From RH-AL1 sp965198485 (GTDB lineage Bacteria; Pseudomonadota; Alphaproteobacteria; Rhizobiales; Beijerinckiaceae): a stretch of DNA of 64,000 bases. This document shows positions 52,857 through 62,028 of the stretch, one piece after another. Position 1 is the stretch's first letter. Each line of letters begins with the position of its first letter. The stretch is from positions 3,224,001-3,288,000 of the forward strand of contig CBDAPQ010000005.1 of assembly GCA_965198485.1 (NCBI GenBank). Reading direction: 5' to 3'. Below the pieces are notes generated by a model. The model was not told the origin of the DNA and ran no database searches. It saw nothing but the letters and a program-made list of their open reading frames with translations. The translations under genes were made by a program, and so were the position numbers.

Positions 52857-53758
52857 ATGACCTCCGCCGCAGCCGACGCCGCCGTCACGCCACCACGGAC
52901 ACCTGGACCTTCTACGAGGGCGCCTGGCATCCGGGCAATCACCCGATCATGGGGCCGCGCACCCATGCCGCCTGGCTCGGCACCACGGTGTTCGACGGCG
53001 GCCGCGTCTTCGAGGGCTGCGCACCGGACCTTCGCGCCCATTTCGAGCGTGCCAACGCCTCCGCCGCGGCCTTCCTGCTCGAGCCGCGTGTCTCCGTCGG
53101 CGAATGGATGGCGCTGGCCCGCGAGGGTATCGCCCGCTTCCCGCCCGAGGCCGCGCTCTACGTGCGCCCGATGTACTGGCCCGAGCACGGCGCAGCCGGC
53201 GGCGGCGTGCGCTTCGATCCGGCGTCGACGCGCTGGTGCCTCTGCCTTTACGAGGCGCCGATTCCGGCGCCGACCGGTTTCGCCGTCACCCTTTCGCCGT
53301 TTCGCCGCCCGACGCGCGAGACCGCGCCGGTCGAGAGCAAGGCCGGCTGCCTCTATCCCAACGGCGCCCGCGCGTTGATCGAGGCCTATGCCAGAGGCTT
53401 TGGCAATTGCGCCATGCTGGACATGCTCGGCAACGTCGCGGAGCTCGCCAATTCCAACGTCTTCATGGCCCGCGGCGGTGCCGTGCACACGCCGGTGCCC
53501 AACGGAACCTTCCTCGACGGCATCACCCGGCGCCGCACCATCGCGCTGCTGGAGGCCGACGGCGTGGCGGTGCACCAGCGCGTCATGCGCTGGGAGGAGT
53601 TCTGCGAGGCCGACGAGATCTTTGCCACCGGCAATTTCGCAAAGGTGGTGCCGGTGACTCGTGTCGAGCAGCGCGAGCTGGCGCCGGGTCCGGTGTGGCG
53701 TCGGGCGCGCGAGCTGTATTGGAATTTTGCCCGGACGCAGCCGGTCGCAGCGATCTGA
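52857..53758 (+). CDS. Branched-chain aminotransferase-like (class IV), broken near the start
   Basis: The PLP class IV fold is clear: TWTFYEGAWHPGNHPIMG, TTVFDGGRVFEGCAPDLRAH, VESKAGCLYPNGARALIEAY with its lysine, CAMLDMLGNVAELANSNVFM and RRRTIALLEADGVAVHQRVM. The frame that carries it has no ATG, GTG or TTG near the expected start. ATG 52857 (MTSAAADAAV) is in another frame and joins sense after an indel near 52890. Either one base is wrong there, or translation starts at ATG 52948, which would lose the first strand. Otherwise intact, about 300 residues. Confidence 0.8.
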
Positions 53759-53786
53759 TCCTCCCCCGCAAAACGCGGGGAGGATC
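53757..53786. terminator. Strong hairpin between convergent genes
   Basis: A perfect ten-bp stem, GATCCTCCCC / GGGGAGGATC, with a ten-base loop begins at the aminotransferase TGA and ends seven bases before the DUF2076 stop. It is well placed as a shared, bidirectional terminator, though neither side has a T-tract. Confidence 0.7.
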
Positions 53787-53792
53787 CTCGCC

Positions 53793-54581
53793 TCAGACGT
53801 TGTAGCTGCCGTCGTCGCCGCCCGAGTCCTGCGAATCGTCCATGTCCTGGTCGGCATCCTGCTGCCAATCGGCGGCGGTGCTGCCGGCGTTGTCGGCCGA
53901 GTCTTGCGCCATGTCCTGCTGGTAGTCGGCCGCGGTCTGGCTGTTGCCGTCGCCGTAGTAATTGTTGACGGTCTCCTGCGGGACGCCGGACACGCCCTCG
54001 CCCATACCGAGACCACCGAAGCCGCCACCGTGGCCACCCATAAGGCCGCGGATGCCCTCGAACATCAGCGCGCCGCCGGCGACGCCCGCCGCTGTCCCGA
54101 GCGCGCCCTTGAGGAAGCCACCGCCTCCCCCGCCCATCGGCGCCTGCTGCTGGCCGCCCCAGGGGCCGCCCTGCTGCTGCGGCGCGTAGCCCTGCTGCGG
54201 CTGGCCGTAGCCGGGCTGCTGGCCGTAGCCGGGCGGCGGCGCCTGCGTGCCCTGGTTCCACACCGGTGGGCGCTGCGCCGGCACCGGCTCGCGCGAGGCG
54301 GCCGCGCCGCCGCCGAAGATGCTCGAAAGGAAACCGCCGCCGCCCGAGGAGTGCTGCGGTGCCTGCTGCGCCTGCTGCTCGAGCTGCTGGATGCGCTGGC
54401 TGGCGGCCTGCAGCGCCTGCTCCTGCACGATCACGGCCTGGGTAAGATAGTAGGTGGAATAGGGCTGCTGACGCACGTTGTCGGCGATCAGCCGGTCGGC
54501 CTCGGGGTCGCGCTGACCGTTGGCGTTGTTGCGCATGCGGTCGAACACGCCTTGCAGGAGCTGGCGCTCTTCGGGTGACAT
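53793..54581 (-). CDS. DUF2076 domain protein
   Basis: The 262-residue product starts with the DUF2076 segment (SPEERQLLQGVFDRMRNNAN, DPEADRLIADNVRQQPYSTY, YLTQAVIVQEQALQAA). A Gln/Pro/Gly/Tyr-rich low-complexity middle follows, then a glycine-rich hydrophobic stretch (GFLKGALGTAAGVAGGALMF) and an acidic Asp/Gln tail. It is probably cytoplasmic or membrane-associated. DUF2076 proteins are called periplasmic ligand-binding in some databases, but no signal peptide is seen here. Function is unknown. Confidence 0.88.
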   Translation of the reverse strand: MSPEERQLLQGVFDRMRNNANGQRDPEADRLIADNVRQQPYSTYYLTQAVIVQEQALQAASQRIQQLEQQAQQAPQHSSGGGGFLSSIFGGGAAASREPVPAQRPPVWNQGTQAPPPGYGQQPGYGQPQQGYAPQQQGGPWGGQQQAPMGGGGGGFLKGALGTAAGVAGGALMFEGIRGLMGGHGGGFGGLGMGEGVSGVPQETVNNYYGDGNSQTAADYQQDMAQDSADNAGSTAADWQQDADQDMDDSQDSGGDDGSYNV

Positions 54582-54715
54582 GGTCTTCTCCCAGTCGATC
54601 GCGGCGTCTCGCGGCCGCGCGGCAGCATATGGGGCCGCGTGTCGCGGGCTGGAAGAGCGCGACCTTGCTCCTATGGTCGAGCCCCGCTAAACCACGCCCC
54701 TCCCGAGAGAGCGAG

Positions 54716-56203
54716 ATGAGCGACCCCAACAAGCAGCTGGCGCGGCTGCCGCGCGGCTTCGGCGACCGCGGCACCACCGACATCGCCGCGACCCACCGCA
54801 TGCTGGAGAGGATCCGCCAGGTTTACGAGCTCTACGGCTTTGAGGCGGTGGAGACACCGATGGTCGAGTTCACCGACGCGCTGGGCAAGTTCCTGCCCGA
54901 CCTCGACCGGCCCAACGAGGGCGTCTTCTCCTTCAAGGACGACGACGAGCAGTGGCTCTCGCTGCGCTACGACCTGACCGCGCCGCTGGCCCGCTACGTG
55001 GCGGAGAACTTCGACAAGCTGCCCAAGCCCTACCGCTCGTTTCGCGCCGGCTACGTGTTCCGCAACGAGAAGCCCGGCCCCGGCCGCTTCCGCCAATTCA
55101 TGCAGTTCGACGCCGACACGGTGGGCTCGGCCAGCATCGCCGCGGATGCCGAGCTGTGCATGATGGCGGCCGACACGCTGGAGGCGCTCGGTATCGCGCG
55201 CGGCGACTATGTCATCAAGGTCAACAACCGCAAGGTGCTCGACGGCGTCATGGAGGCGATCGGGCTTGGCGGGGCGGAGAACGCCGGCCGGCGGCTCACC
55301 GTGCTGCGGGCGATGGACAAGTTCGACAAGTTTGGGGTGGGGGGCGTGCGCCTGCTGCTCGGCGCCGGGCGCAAGGACGAGAGCGGGGATTTCACCAGGG
55401 GTGCGGGGCTGGACGAGGGGCAGACCGACAAGGTGCTCGCCGTGCTCGACGCCAAGGGCGCCGACAATGCGGCCACCGTGGCGCGGCTCGCCGAGGCGTT
55501 CGGCGGCACGGCGCGCGGCAAGGAGGGCGCGGACGAGCTGAGCGCGCTGGCCGCGCTGCTCGGCGGCTACGAGGATCGTGTCGTGATCGACCCCGCCGTC
55601 GTGCGCGGCTTGGAATACTACACCGGCCCGGTCTTCGAGGCCGAGCTAACCTTCGAGGTCAAGGGCGACGACGACCGCCCGATCCGCTTCGGGTCGGTCG
55701 GCGGCGGCGGGCGCTACGACGGCCTCGTCGGGCGCTTCCGCGGCGAGGACGTGCCGGCCACCGGCTTCTCCATCGGCGTGTCGCGACTGCAGGCGGCACT
55801 GCAGGCGATCGGCGCACCGCTGATGGCCGGCCACAAGGAGAAGGCGCCCGTCGTGGTGCTCGTCCTGGATCGGCCGGAGATCGCCCGCTACCAAGCCCTC
55901 GTCACCCGCCTGCGCCAGGCCGGCATCGCCGCCGAGCTCTACCTCGGCCAGTCCGGCATGAACGCTCAGCTCAAATACGCCGACAAGCGCGGCTGCCGCT
56001 GCGCCGTGATCCAGGGCTCCAACGAGCGCGACCACGCTTCCGGCCCGCAGGTGGTGGTGCGCGACCTCGTGCTCGGCCTGGAGCTCGCCAAGAGCACCAA
56101 GGACCGCGCCGACTACCTCGAACTGCGCGCCAAGGCGCAGATGGCCGTGGCCCAAGGGTCGCTGGTCGACACCGTGCGCGAGGTCCTCTCCCGCCATCAA
56201 TAA
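54716..56203 (+). CDS. hisS: Histidine-tRNA ligase
   Basis: ATG 54716 gives 495 residues. Class II synthetase motifs are LARLPRGFGDRGTTD, motif 1 region VYELYGFEAVETPMVEFTDA, motif 2 VFRNEKPGPGRFRQFMQFDA, the histidine-specific loop VVRGLEYYTGPVFE with GRYDGLVGRFRG, and motif 3 PATGFSIGVSRLQAAL. A C-terminal anticodon domain follows (VLVLDRPEIARYQALVTRLR). It charges tRNA-His. Length exceeds the ~425 of E. coli, as in related alphaproteobacteria. Confidence 0.95.
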   Translation: MSDPNKQLARLPRGFGDRGTTDIAATHRMLERIRQVYELYGFEAVETPMVEFTDALGKFLPDLDRPNEGVFSFKDDDEQWLSLRYDLTAPLARYVAENFDKLPKPYRSFRAGYVFRNEKPGPGRFRQFMQFDADTVGSASIAADAELCMMAADTLEALGIARGDYVIKVNNRKVLDGVMEAIGLGGAENAGRRLTVLRAMDKFDKFGVGGVRLLLGAGRKDESGDFTRGAGLDEGQTDKVLAVLDAKGADNAATVARLAEAFGGTARGKEGADELSALAALLGGYEDRVVIDPAVVRGLEYYTGPVFEAELTFEVKGDDDRPIRFGSVGGGGRYDGLVGRFRGEDVPATGFSIGVSRLQAALQAIGAPLMAGHKEKAPVVVLVLDRPEIARYQALVTRLRQAGIAAELYLGQSGMNAQLKYADKRGCRCAVIQGSNERDHASGPQVVVRDLVLGLELAKSTKDRADYLELRAKAQMAVAQGSLVDTVREVLSRHQ

Positions 56204-56349
56204 TTGTCGTTGCGGCTTCGGCTACGCCGCCAGGAAGGACAAGCGAGGCCGCGACCTCGTCGTCCTCGACCGCTCGTCGGCGCTCGTGTAGCCAGGTTCG
56301 GCCGGCGTTTGCCATCCTCTCGAAGGCCGCCGAGCGTACGAGGCTCCCC

Positions 56350-57093
56350 ATGCTGGATATCGTCCGTCGCCGCTTCATGCTGCTCGCCGGGGCGCTCGCA
56401 CTCGCGCCGTCGCTCGAGATCGATCGGGCTTCGGCGGCCCCGTCCGTGCCCGACCAGCCGCTCAAGGCGCCTTTCACCGTGCCGCCGCTGACCTATTCCT
56501 ACGAGGCCAACGAGCCCTCGATCGACGCGCAGACCATGCATCTGCACCACGACAAGCACCACGCCGCCTACGTCAACAATCTCAACGCGGCGGTGAAGGA
56601 CCACCCGGAGGTGGCGGCCATGCCGCTGCACGAGATCCTGTCCAAGCTCGACACCGTGCCGGCCGAGATCCGCACCGCCGTGCGCAACAACGCCGGCGGC
56701 CACGCCAACCACACCATGTTCTGGCAGGTGATGGGCGGCAAGGGCGGCGAGCCGACCGGCGCTGTCAAGGCGGCGGTCGACCGCGATTTCGGCTCCTTCG
56801 ACAAGCTGAAGACCGAATTCGACAAGGCCGGCACCAAGGTGTTCGGCTCGGGCTGGGCCTTCGTGCTCGTCGATCCCGCCGGCAAGCTCACGCTGGTGTC
56901 GCAACCCAACCAAGACTCGCCGCTCATGGCCGGCAAGTGCGTACTGTTCGGCAACGACGTCTGGGAACACGCCTATTACTTGAAGTACCAGAACCGCCGG
57001 CCCGAGTACCTCGAGGCCTGGTGGAGAATCGTGAACTGGCCGGCGATCGACGCGCGCTACGCCGCCGCACAAGCGGGCACGCTGCTGGTCTGA
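56350..57093 (+). CDS. Exported Fe/Mn superoxide dismutase
   Basis: ATG 56350 gives 247 residues. About 45 residues at the N-terminus are extra: an RRR-FMLLAGALALAPSLEIDR stretch looks like a Tat or Sec signal. The dismutase follows: YEANEPSIDAQTMHLHHDKH (first metal His), NAGGHANHTMFWQVMGGKGG (second His), and DVWEHAYYLKYQNRRPEYLE (Asp and His). It would detoxify superoxide in the periplasm. A cytoplasmic form may be encoded elsewhere. Confidence 0.93.
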   Translation: MLDIVRRRFMLLAGALALAPSLEIDRASAAPSVPDQPLKAPFTVPPLTYSYEANEPSIDAQTMHLHHDKHHAAYVNNLNAAVKDHPEVAAMPLHEILSKLDTVPAEIRTAVRNNAGGHANHTMFWQVMGGKGGEPTGAVKAAVDRDFGSFDKLKTEFDKAGTKVFGSGWAFVLVDPAGKLTLVSQPNQDSPLMAGKCVLFGNDVWEHAYYLKYQNRRPEYLEAWWRIVNWPAIDARYAAAQAGTLLV

Positions 57094-57165
57094 GCGACAG
57101 GCGCGTTCGACAGGGTCACGTGCAACCTCTCCGCGACGCACCGCGCAGCGGGAGAGGTTGCGCGC

Positions 57166-58464
57166 CTACCGCACGATGACCCTCGTCCCGACGGGGACGC
57201 GGTCGTAGAGGTCGGTGACGTCGGCGTTGGTCATGCGGATGCATCCCGACGACACGTTGGTGCCGATGGTGTCGGGCTCGCTCGTGCCATGGATGCGGTA
57301 CATGGACGAACCGAGATAAAGCGCGCGGGCGCCGAGCGGGTTGGCCTCGCCGCCGACCATGTGCCGTGGCAGGTCGGGACGGCGCTTCAGCATCTCCTTC
57401 GGCGGCGTCCAACCCGGCCACTCCGCCTTGCGCGACACCGTCTTGACGCCGGCCCAGGTGAAGCCGGGGCGGCCCACGCCGATGCCGTAGCGGATCGCAC
57501 GGCCGTTGTCCTCCACCAGGTAGAGGAACTTGTCCGGCGTATCGATCACGACGGTGCCGGGGCGCTCGCGACCGTCGTAGGCCACGACCTGACGCTGGTA
57601 GATCGGATCGATCCCGGCGCGCATCGGCGCCGCCGGGGCAAGCTCGCTTACGCCGAGAGGCTGCTGCTGACCGAAAAGCGCGCCCAGACCCAGCGGATCG
57701 AGATCGACCTGCGCGGGAGCGGCACCGCCTACGCTGCCGGTGGTGTCGCCGAACGCCGGCTGGCTGAAGTCCGGCCATCTGGAGGCGGGCTGGCCGGCCG
57801 GGCCGGGCTCGGGCGCGTCCTGCGCCGAGGCCAGGGCCGCGTAGGACGGCAGCGCCGCCGCACGGGCGGCCTTCCGCGCAGGGCGGCTCGGCGCCAGTGC
57901 ATTATACCCGGGCAGCGCGTCAGAAGGCGGAGCGTAGGACTCGCCTTGCGCTCCGCTTCCGAGAAAAGGGGGCAGACCGCCCTGCGGCAACGCCGCGGAG
58001 ACGGGGTACGGCTCGGCGTAGACGGGCTCGGCATAAGCCGGCTGCGCGTAGACCGGCTGCGCGTAGGAGAACGGAGCTGCGGCGTAGCCCGGCTCGGTGC
58101 GCAGTGGGCCGCTGCCAACGCCGCCGTAATCCGCCTTGCGATCCTCAGGCCGGGCATACGGCCGCTTGACGAAGTTCGGCAGCACGGTCTGGGCATATTC
58201 CGGCGCGACCGGGACTGGGCGGCCGCCGGTCTGGAGGTACTCGAGCGGGCCGCCGCCGAGCCGGCCGCCCGGCGGCGGAAACTGCTTCATGCGCTCGCGA
58301 TAAGTCGGACGCGGCGCGGTATCGTCCGGCAAGGGACTGGGGATGTAGAGGCTCTGGGCGAGGGACACCGCAGGCATGACCAAAACCGCCGCAGGAATGA
58401 CGATCACCGCAGCGGGCGCGAGACACGCCACCGCAGTCGATAGGAACAAGCAACGCACCGACAT
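57166..58464 (-). CDS. L,D-transpeptidase (YkuD domain)
   Basis: The 432-residue protein has a signal peptide (LFLSTAVACLAPAAVIVIPA) and a long Pro/Tyr/Ala-rich region with repeats (QPVYAQPAYAEPVYAEPYPV). The C-terminal YkuD domain has TVVIDTPDKFLYLVEDNGRA and the catalytic site MYRIHGTSEPDTIGTNVSSG followed by CIRMTNADVTDLYD. It should form 3-3 cross-links or attach proteins to peptidoglycan in the periplasm. The low-complexity segment may span the envelope. Confidence 0.94.
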   Translation of the reverse strand: MSVRCLFLSTAVACLAPAAVIVIPAAVLVMPAVSLAQSLYIPSPLPDDTAPRPTYRERMKQFPPPGGRLGGGPLEYLQTGGRPVPVAPEYAQTVLPNFVKRPYARPEDRKADYGGVGSGPLRTEPGYAAAPFSYAQPVYAQPAYAEPVYAEPYPVSAALPQGGLPPFLGSGAQGESYAPPSDALPGYNALAPSRPARKAARAAALPSYAALASAQDAPEPGPAGQPASRWPDFSQPAFGDTTGSVGGAAPAQVDLDPLGLGALFGQQQPLGVSELAPAAPMRAGIDPIYQRQVVAYDGRERPGTVVIDTPDKFLYLVEDNGRAIRYGIGVGRPGFTWAGVKTVSRKAEWPGWTPPKEMLKRRPDLPRHMVGGEANPLGARALYLGSSMYRIHGTSEPDTIGTNVSSGCIRMTNADVTDLYDRVPVGTRVIVR

Positions 58465-58593
58465 GTACGCATCCTCAGAAACGCGATGCCGGCATCATAA
58501 AGGATAATTCTTAAGAGTAACGCGAAGCCGCAATTCATGATGAAGCAAGAGTAAACTTGCGTAAGGCAGTAAGAGATCTGCAAGGATTAGCAC

Positions 58594-58629
58594 GAAGGGA
58601 GAGGCAGCCGCGAAACTGCTTCTCCCTTC
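58594..58629. terminator. Hairpin downstream of the yfdX-like gene
   Basis: GAAGGGAGA (58594-58602) pairs with TCTCCCTTC (58621-58629), and GCAG/CTGC extends the stem inside. It lies 12 bp beyond the YfdX stop on the minus strand. No T-tract follows on either side. Confidence 0.55.
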
Positions 58630-58640
58630 AGTCCGCTGCT

Positions 58641-59441
58641 TCAGTGCGTTGCGGCCGGCGCTCCCCGAGAGCCGCCCTGCCCCTTGGTCGCGGTGTCGGG
58701 CATATCGGCGATGGTCAGCACAGTGGAGTCCTGGACCGCGCGCAGCTTCTGGCTGCCCTCGTAGTACTTGCCGGCTTCAATCAACTGCTTGGCCTGGTTC
58801 ACATCGTCGATGGTCTGCTGCAACGGCACCACCGCGAGCGTGACTGACGTGTCGACCTCGGCGAGCTTCAGCTTCTCCATCGCTCCCTTCTTGTCACCCT
58901 GGGCGAGGCTCTTGTTGGCGTCCTGAACAGCCTTGGCCTTTTCCGGCTTGGCGGTGAAGTCCTCGTTGATGCTGATGGCGCCATCGACCGGCAACCAGGC
59001 GACCGGCTTGCTCACGTCGGTCTCGTTCGAAGCGGAACTATTCGGGGTGGAACTGTTCGAGGCGGGGGACGCATTCGGCGCGCCCTGTGGCTCGGTGGCG
59101 GCCTTGGCTTGGCCACCCTTCTGGACCGTATGCGAACGCATAGTCGACTCGGCCTCGGTGAACACGCTCTCGTCGCCCTTCGCCTTGTTGAAGCCGCTGT
59201 CGGCATCCTCGACATCTTTCTTGGCATCGGCGGGTCGGCCGTCGAAGATGGCAAGTCGGGCGAGCGTCAGATCCTGGTAGGCGCGGGCGCCCTCGGCCGA
59301 GAGCTTCCCGAAATCCTTGACGACCGCGGCATGGCCGGGTGCCGGCGTCGGCTGTTTCGCGGCCTGGTCGCTGGCGAAAGCGGTGCCGCCGACGAGCATG
59401 GTCGTAGCGGCAAGCAACGCGATAAGCGTTTGATTCGACAT
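58641..59441 (-). CDS. YfdX family protein
   Basis: ATG 59441 gives 266 residues with a signal peptide (SNQTLIALLAATTMLVGGTA). The YfdX domain features are LSAEGARAYQDLTLARLAIF, ADAKKDVEDADSGFNKAKGD, VAWLPVDGAISINEDF and LAVVPLQQTIDDVNQAKQLI. A Ser/Asn/Ala-rich insertion (about 115-145) splits the domain. YfdX is a periplasmic protein linked to acid and drug tolerance in enterics; its role here is unknown. Confidence 0.9.
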   Translation of the reverse strand: MSNQTLIALLAATTMLVGGTAFASDQAAKQPTPAPGHAAVVKDFGKLSAEGARAYQDLTLARLAIFDGRPADAKKDVEDADSGFNKAKGDESVFTEAESTMRSHTVQKGGQAKAATEPQGAPNASPASNSSTPNSSASNETDVSKPVAWLPVDGAISINEDFTAKPEKAKAVQDANKSLAQGDKKGAMEKLKLAEVDTSVTLAVVPLQQTIDDVNQAKQLIEAGKYYEGSQKLRAVQDSTVLTIADMPDTATKGQGGSRGAPAATH

Positions 59442-59590
59442 GATGAGCACTCCCTCCTAAGCCGCCGACGATCACGCTGATCGTTCCGGTTACGGCTGGA
59501 AGACACGAGGTCAATGGCGCCGCAGCCTTCGGCGTTTCATGAATTCCCGTCCACGAGGATGAACAAAGCTTCAGGTTCGACGGAGTGCCG

Positions 59591-59926
59591 TCAGCTCTCG
59601 ATGCGCACCTTGTCCGGATAGAAGGCGAGGTGTCCGCGGATTGCGGCGACGGCCTCAAGAGGCGTTTCGTAGGACCAGACGGCATCGACGTCGCTGTCGT
59701 CGTCTGCCTTCAGCGTGAAGTAGGAGGCCTCACCCTTGTGCGGGCAGCGCGTGTGTTTCTGCGTCGGCTCGAAGACGCTCATGTCGGCGTCCTCGCGCGG
59801 CACGTAGAGGACGGCGCGGCCGCTGCCCTCGAACAGGTCGAGCGCGCGATCGCTCGCCGCGACTTCGCGGCCGCGCCAGATCACGCGGACGGTGCCGGCA
59901 TGCGGCTTGATCTCGATGTAGGCCAT
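59591..59926 (-). CDS. DUF427 family protein
   Basis: ATG 59926 gives 111 residues. DUF427 motifs are IEIKPHAGTVRVIWRGREVA, YVPREDADMSVFEPTQKHTR, CPHKGEASYFTLKAD and VWSYETPLEAVAAIRGHLAF, ending FYPDKVRIE. A longer start at 60136 adds 70 residues without domain similarity, so the short form is chosen. It is a small cytoplasmic beta-rich protein of unknown function. Confidence 0.92.
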   Translation of the reverse strand: MAYIEIKPHAGTVRVIWRGREVAASDRALDLFEGSGRAVLYVPREDADMSVFEPTQKHTRCPHKGEASYFTLKADDDSDVDAVWSYETPLEAVAAIRGHLAFYPDKVRIES

Positions 59927-60323
59927 GCTGATGCTGTTGTCCTCGGTAAGGCCGATGCCGATATCCAATCTTGGGGCATGGGCGGCTTCGGCAATCAATG
60001 CACCGAGAGCGTTCCCGTTCGCATCGAGCGCATGGCCGTCGCGGCTCGTGCGTCCAAGCCAGTGGCCTTGCCCCTCTTCCCTTGCTTTGCTACGCCCTAA
60101 GCGATGATGGTTCGCTCGAACGCTCGTTGCTTGCATCGCGATGAGCCACGTCGATTAGAGCTCGGATCGCGACCGGGTGCGGGACGTTTCAGACGAGCAA
60201 AGCTTATAAGGCGCTCGTGAGCTTTTCACCTCGATGGTGGAGATGGTCGCTCCAAGTCCTTGTTCCAAGGAACAGCATTTCGGATCGGTGCTGCCGCTTG
60301 CTCATGACAGGAGTCCTGCAGCG
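59927..60323. other. 397-bp intergenic region
   Basis: No gene is supported between the divergent DUF427 and GT61 starts. The DUF427 frame stays open for 210 bases upstream, but the sequence there is not domain-like. Promoters for both genes should lie here; I saw no clear hexamers, strong hairpin or repeat. Confidence 0.35.
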
Positions 60324-62003
60324 ATGCCGAGATCGCGGCAATTGCGCTTGAACCAGCTTTCTCGCTGGCGTGGGTGGTTCGCTCATGTGCTCGCAGCGAG
60401 TCGACGGATCGCGACCGGCAGCATCCGCTGGAATGCGAAAGAGCGGCGCACAAGGGCCCATTTCGATGATTCGTACTACCAACAAACCTACGACGATGTT
60501 GCCGGCCCTGATTTTCCCCGCTTCCAGCACTTCATGGAACATGGCTGGCGCGAAGGACGAAATCCCTCAGCCGCCTTCCATACGCTTTACTACCGCGACG
60601 TCCATCTCGGAGGTGCGTTCGCCAATCCCCTCCTGCACTATGTCGAGAAAGGCGTAGGTCTCGGCCTGTCGATACGGACCGACGACGATTCGTTCGTCAA
60701 GCTGCAGGCCGAGCTTTGCGCGAGCTACTTCTCCGAGGCCTTTTACCGCCGCGCGAGCGGCTACGAGGGCAAGGAAGCGCTCATTCATTATCTTCGCGAA
60801 GGCTGGCGACGACCGGGCGATCCTTCTTCGCTCTTCGACTCCTTGGATTATGTCGACCGTCACCGCTTTCTCGCGAAGCACGACGTCAGCCCTCTTTATC
60901 ATCTCGCTTCCCAGCGCCGGTCCGCCGGCGAAGCCACCCCGCTCTCCCCCGATCTCTTGTCCGTCATGCCGCCCGGTTCGCTCGTCGAGCGCATTGGCTC
61001 GCCCCTGGGCGACCTCAAGCCGCCACGTCTTCTCGAAATCGACGCCATTCCGGCCGGCCTGAAACAAGAGCTCGCGGTCATCTGGCAGAGTGGCACGACC
61101 GGCGGAGAAGCGATCTCCACCTATCGCTTCAAGGACGTCTACATCACGGGCGAGGGCCTCGTCTTCACGGACCAGGTCCAAGTGATCGGTGTTACCGAGA
61201 GCGGTCACACCAGACAAGCCGTCCGGGAGGGCGCACTCGCGATCGCCACCGCGCAACGGAAGGGCTACGAGACGATAGAGGCTGGAATTCTCACGACAAC
61301 TCGTGGGGCGGGCAACTACGGACACTTCATCCTCGAGATGCTGCCGCGCGCATGGTTTGCAAGGACGAGGCTCGGGTTTGATTGGCCCGCCATCATTCAA
61401 CGGAGCGACTCGCCCATCGAGCAGGTGTGTCGGGAAGCCCTGCGTCGCGTCGGCTTCGATGCAGACGAGATCATCGCGGTCGGTCGTGAGCCGGTCTTCG
61501 TACGCGACCTTATCGTCGTAGACGGTTTGGCGCGACACCCTCTCTATATCTCGCCGACAATCCTGCAATGCTTTGATGAAATCGCCGACCAGATACCGGC
61601 CGGCCGCACCGACAAGGTCTACGCTGCGCGCGGCGCCTCGAGCCTCCGCGATTTCATCGACGAGAAGTGCACGGCGGCGCAGCTGGCATCGGCCGGCTTC
61701 CATCGAGCGACGACGGGGGACATGACCTTCGACGCGCAGGTCGCGCTGTTCAAAGGCGCGAGCCACGTGCTTGGGATCGGAGGGGCGGCTTTGACGAACC
61801 TCCTGTTCTGTCGTCCCGGCACGCGCGTCACCATCCTGAGTCCGGCTAGCGCTTCAGAAGTGCTGTTTTGGTTGATCGCCGAACTCCGCGGCCTCGACTA
61901 TGAAGAGGTCCGGTGCCGAGAAGCCGGTCCGCGCCAAGGCGGTCTGTCGTGGAACCGCGCGATCGACGTCGCGGCCGATGAACTCTCACGGTTGCTGGCG
62001 TGA
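60324..62003 (+). CDS. GT61-type glycosyltransferase with repeated N-terminal module
   Basis: ATG 60324 gives 559 residues. Residues ~45-190 hold two copies of a module: FDDSYYQQTYDDVA, HFMEHGWREGRNPSAAF and NPLLHYVEKG in the first, and ASYFSEAFYRRA, HYLREGWRRPGDPSSLF and SPLYHLASQ in the second. The GT61 (DUF563) part follows: TTTRGAGNYGHFILEMLPRA, RVGFDADEIIAVGREPVFVR, YAARGASSLRDFIDEKC and LGIGGAALTNLLFCRPGTRV. It probably transfers a sugar in capsule or exopolysaccharide synthesis. It stands alone, without other polysaccharide genes. Confidence 0.85.
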   Translation: MPRSRQLRLNQLSRWRGWFAHVLAASRRIATGSIRWNAKERRTRAHFDDSYYQQTYDDVAGPDFPRFQHFMEHGWREGRNPSAAFHTLYYRDVHLGGAFANPLLHYVEKGVGLGLSIRTDDDSFVKLQAELCASYFSEAFYRRASGYEGKEALIHYLREGWRRPGDPSSLFDSLDYVDRHRFLAKHDVSPLYHLASQRRSAGEATPLSPDLLSVMPPGSLVERIGSPLGDLKPPRLLEIDAIPAGLKQELAVIWQSGTTGGEAISTYRFKDVYITGEGLVFTDQVQVIGVTESGHTRQAVREGALAIATAQRKGYETIEAGILTTTRGAGNYGHFILEMLPRAWFARTRLGFDWPAIIQRSDSPIEQVCREALRRVGFDADEIIAVGREPVFVRDLIVVDGLARHPLYISPTILQCFDEIADQIPAGRTDKVYAARGASSLRDFIDEKCTAAQLASAGFHRATTGDMTFDAQVALFKGASHVLGIGGAALTNLLFCRPGTRVTILSPASASEVLFWLIAELRGLDYEEVRCREAGPRQGGLSWNRAIDVAADELSRLLA

Positions 62004-62028
62004 CGGACAATCGGCACGGTCGGTGTGC

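Noticed and set aside
54952..57093. Single 713-codon frame joining a hisS shadow to the superoxide dismutase
   Set aside because: The first ~465 codons are out of frame with hisS and Arg-rich. The dismutase has its own start and signal peptide at 56350, so this is not a fusion.
59451..59590. EcfG-type stress promoter upstream of the YfdX gene (GGAAC on the minus strand)
   Set aside because: No CGTT-type -10 element occurs at the required 16-17 bp spacing.
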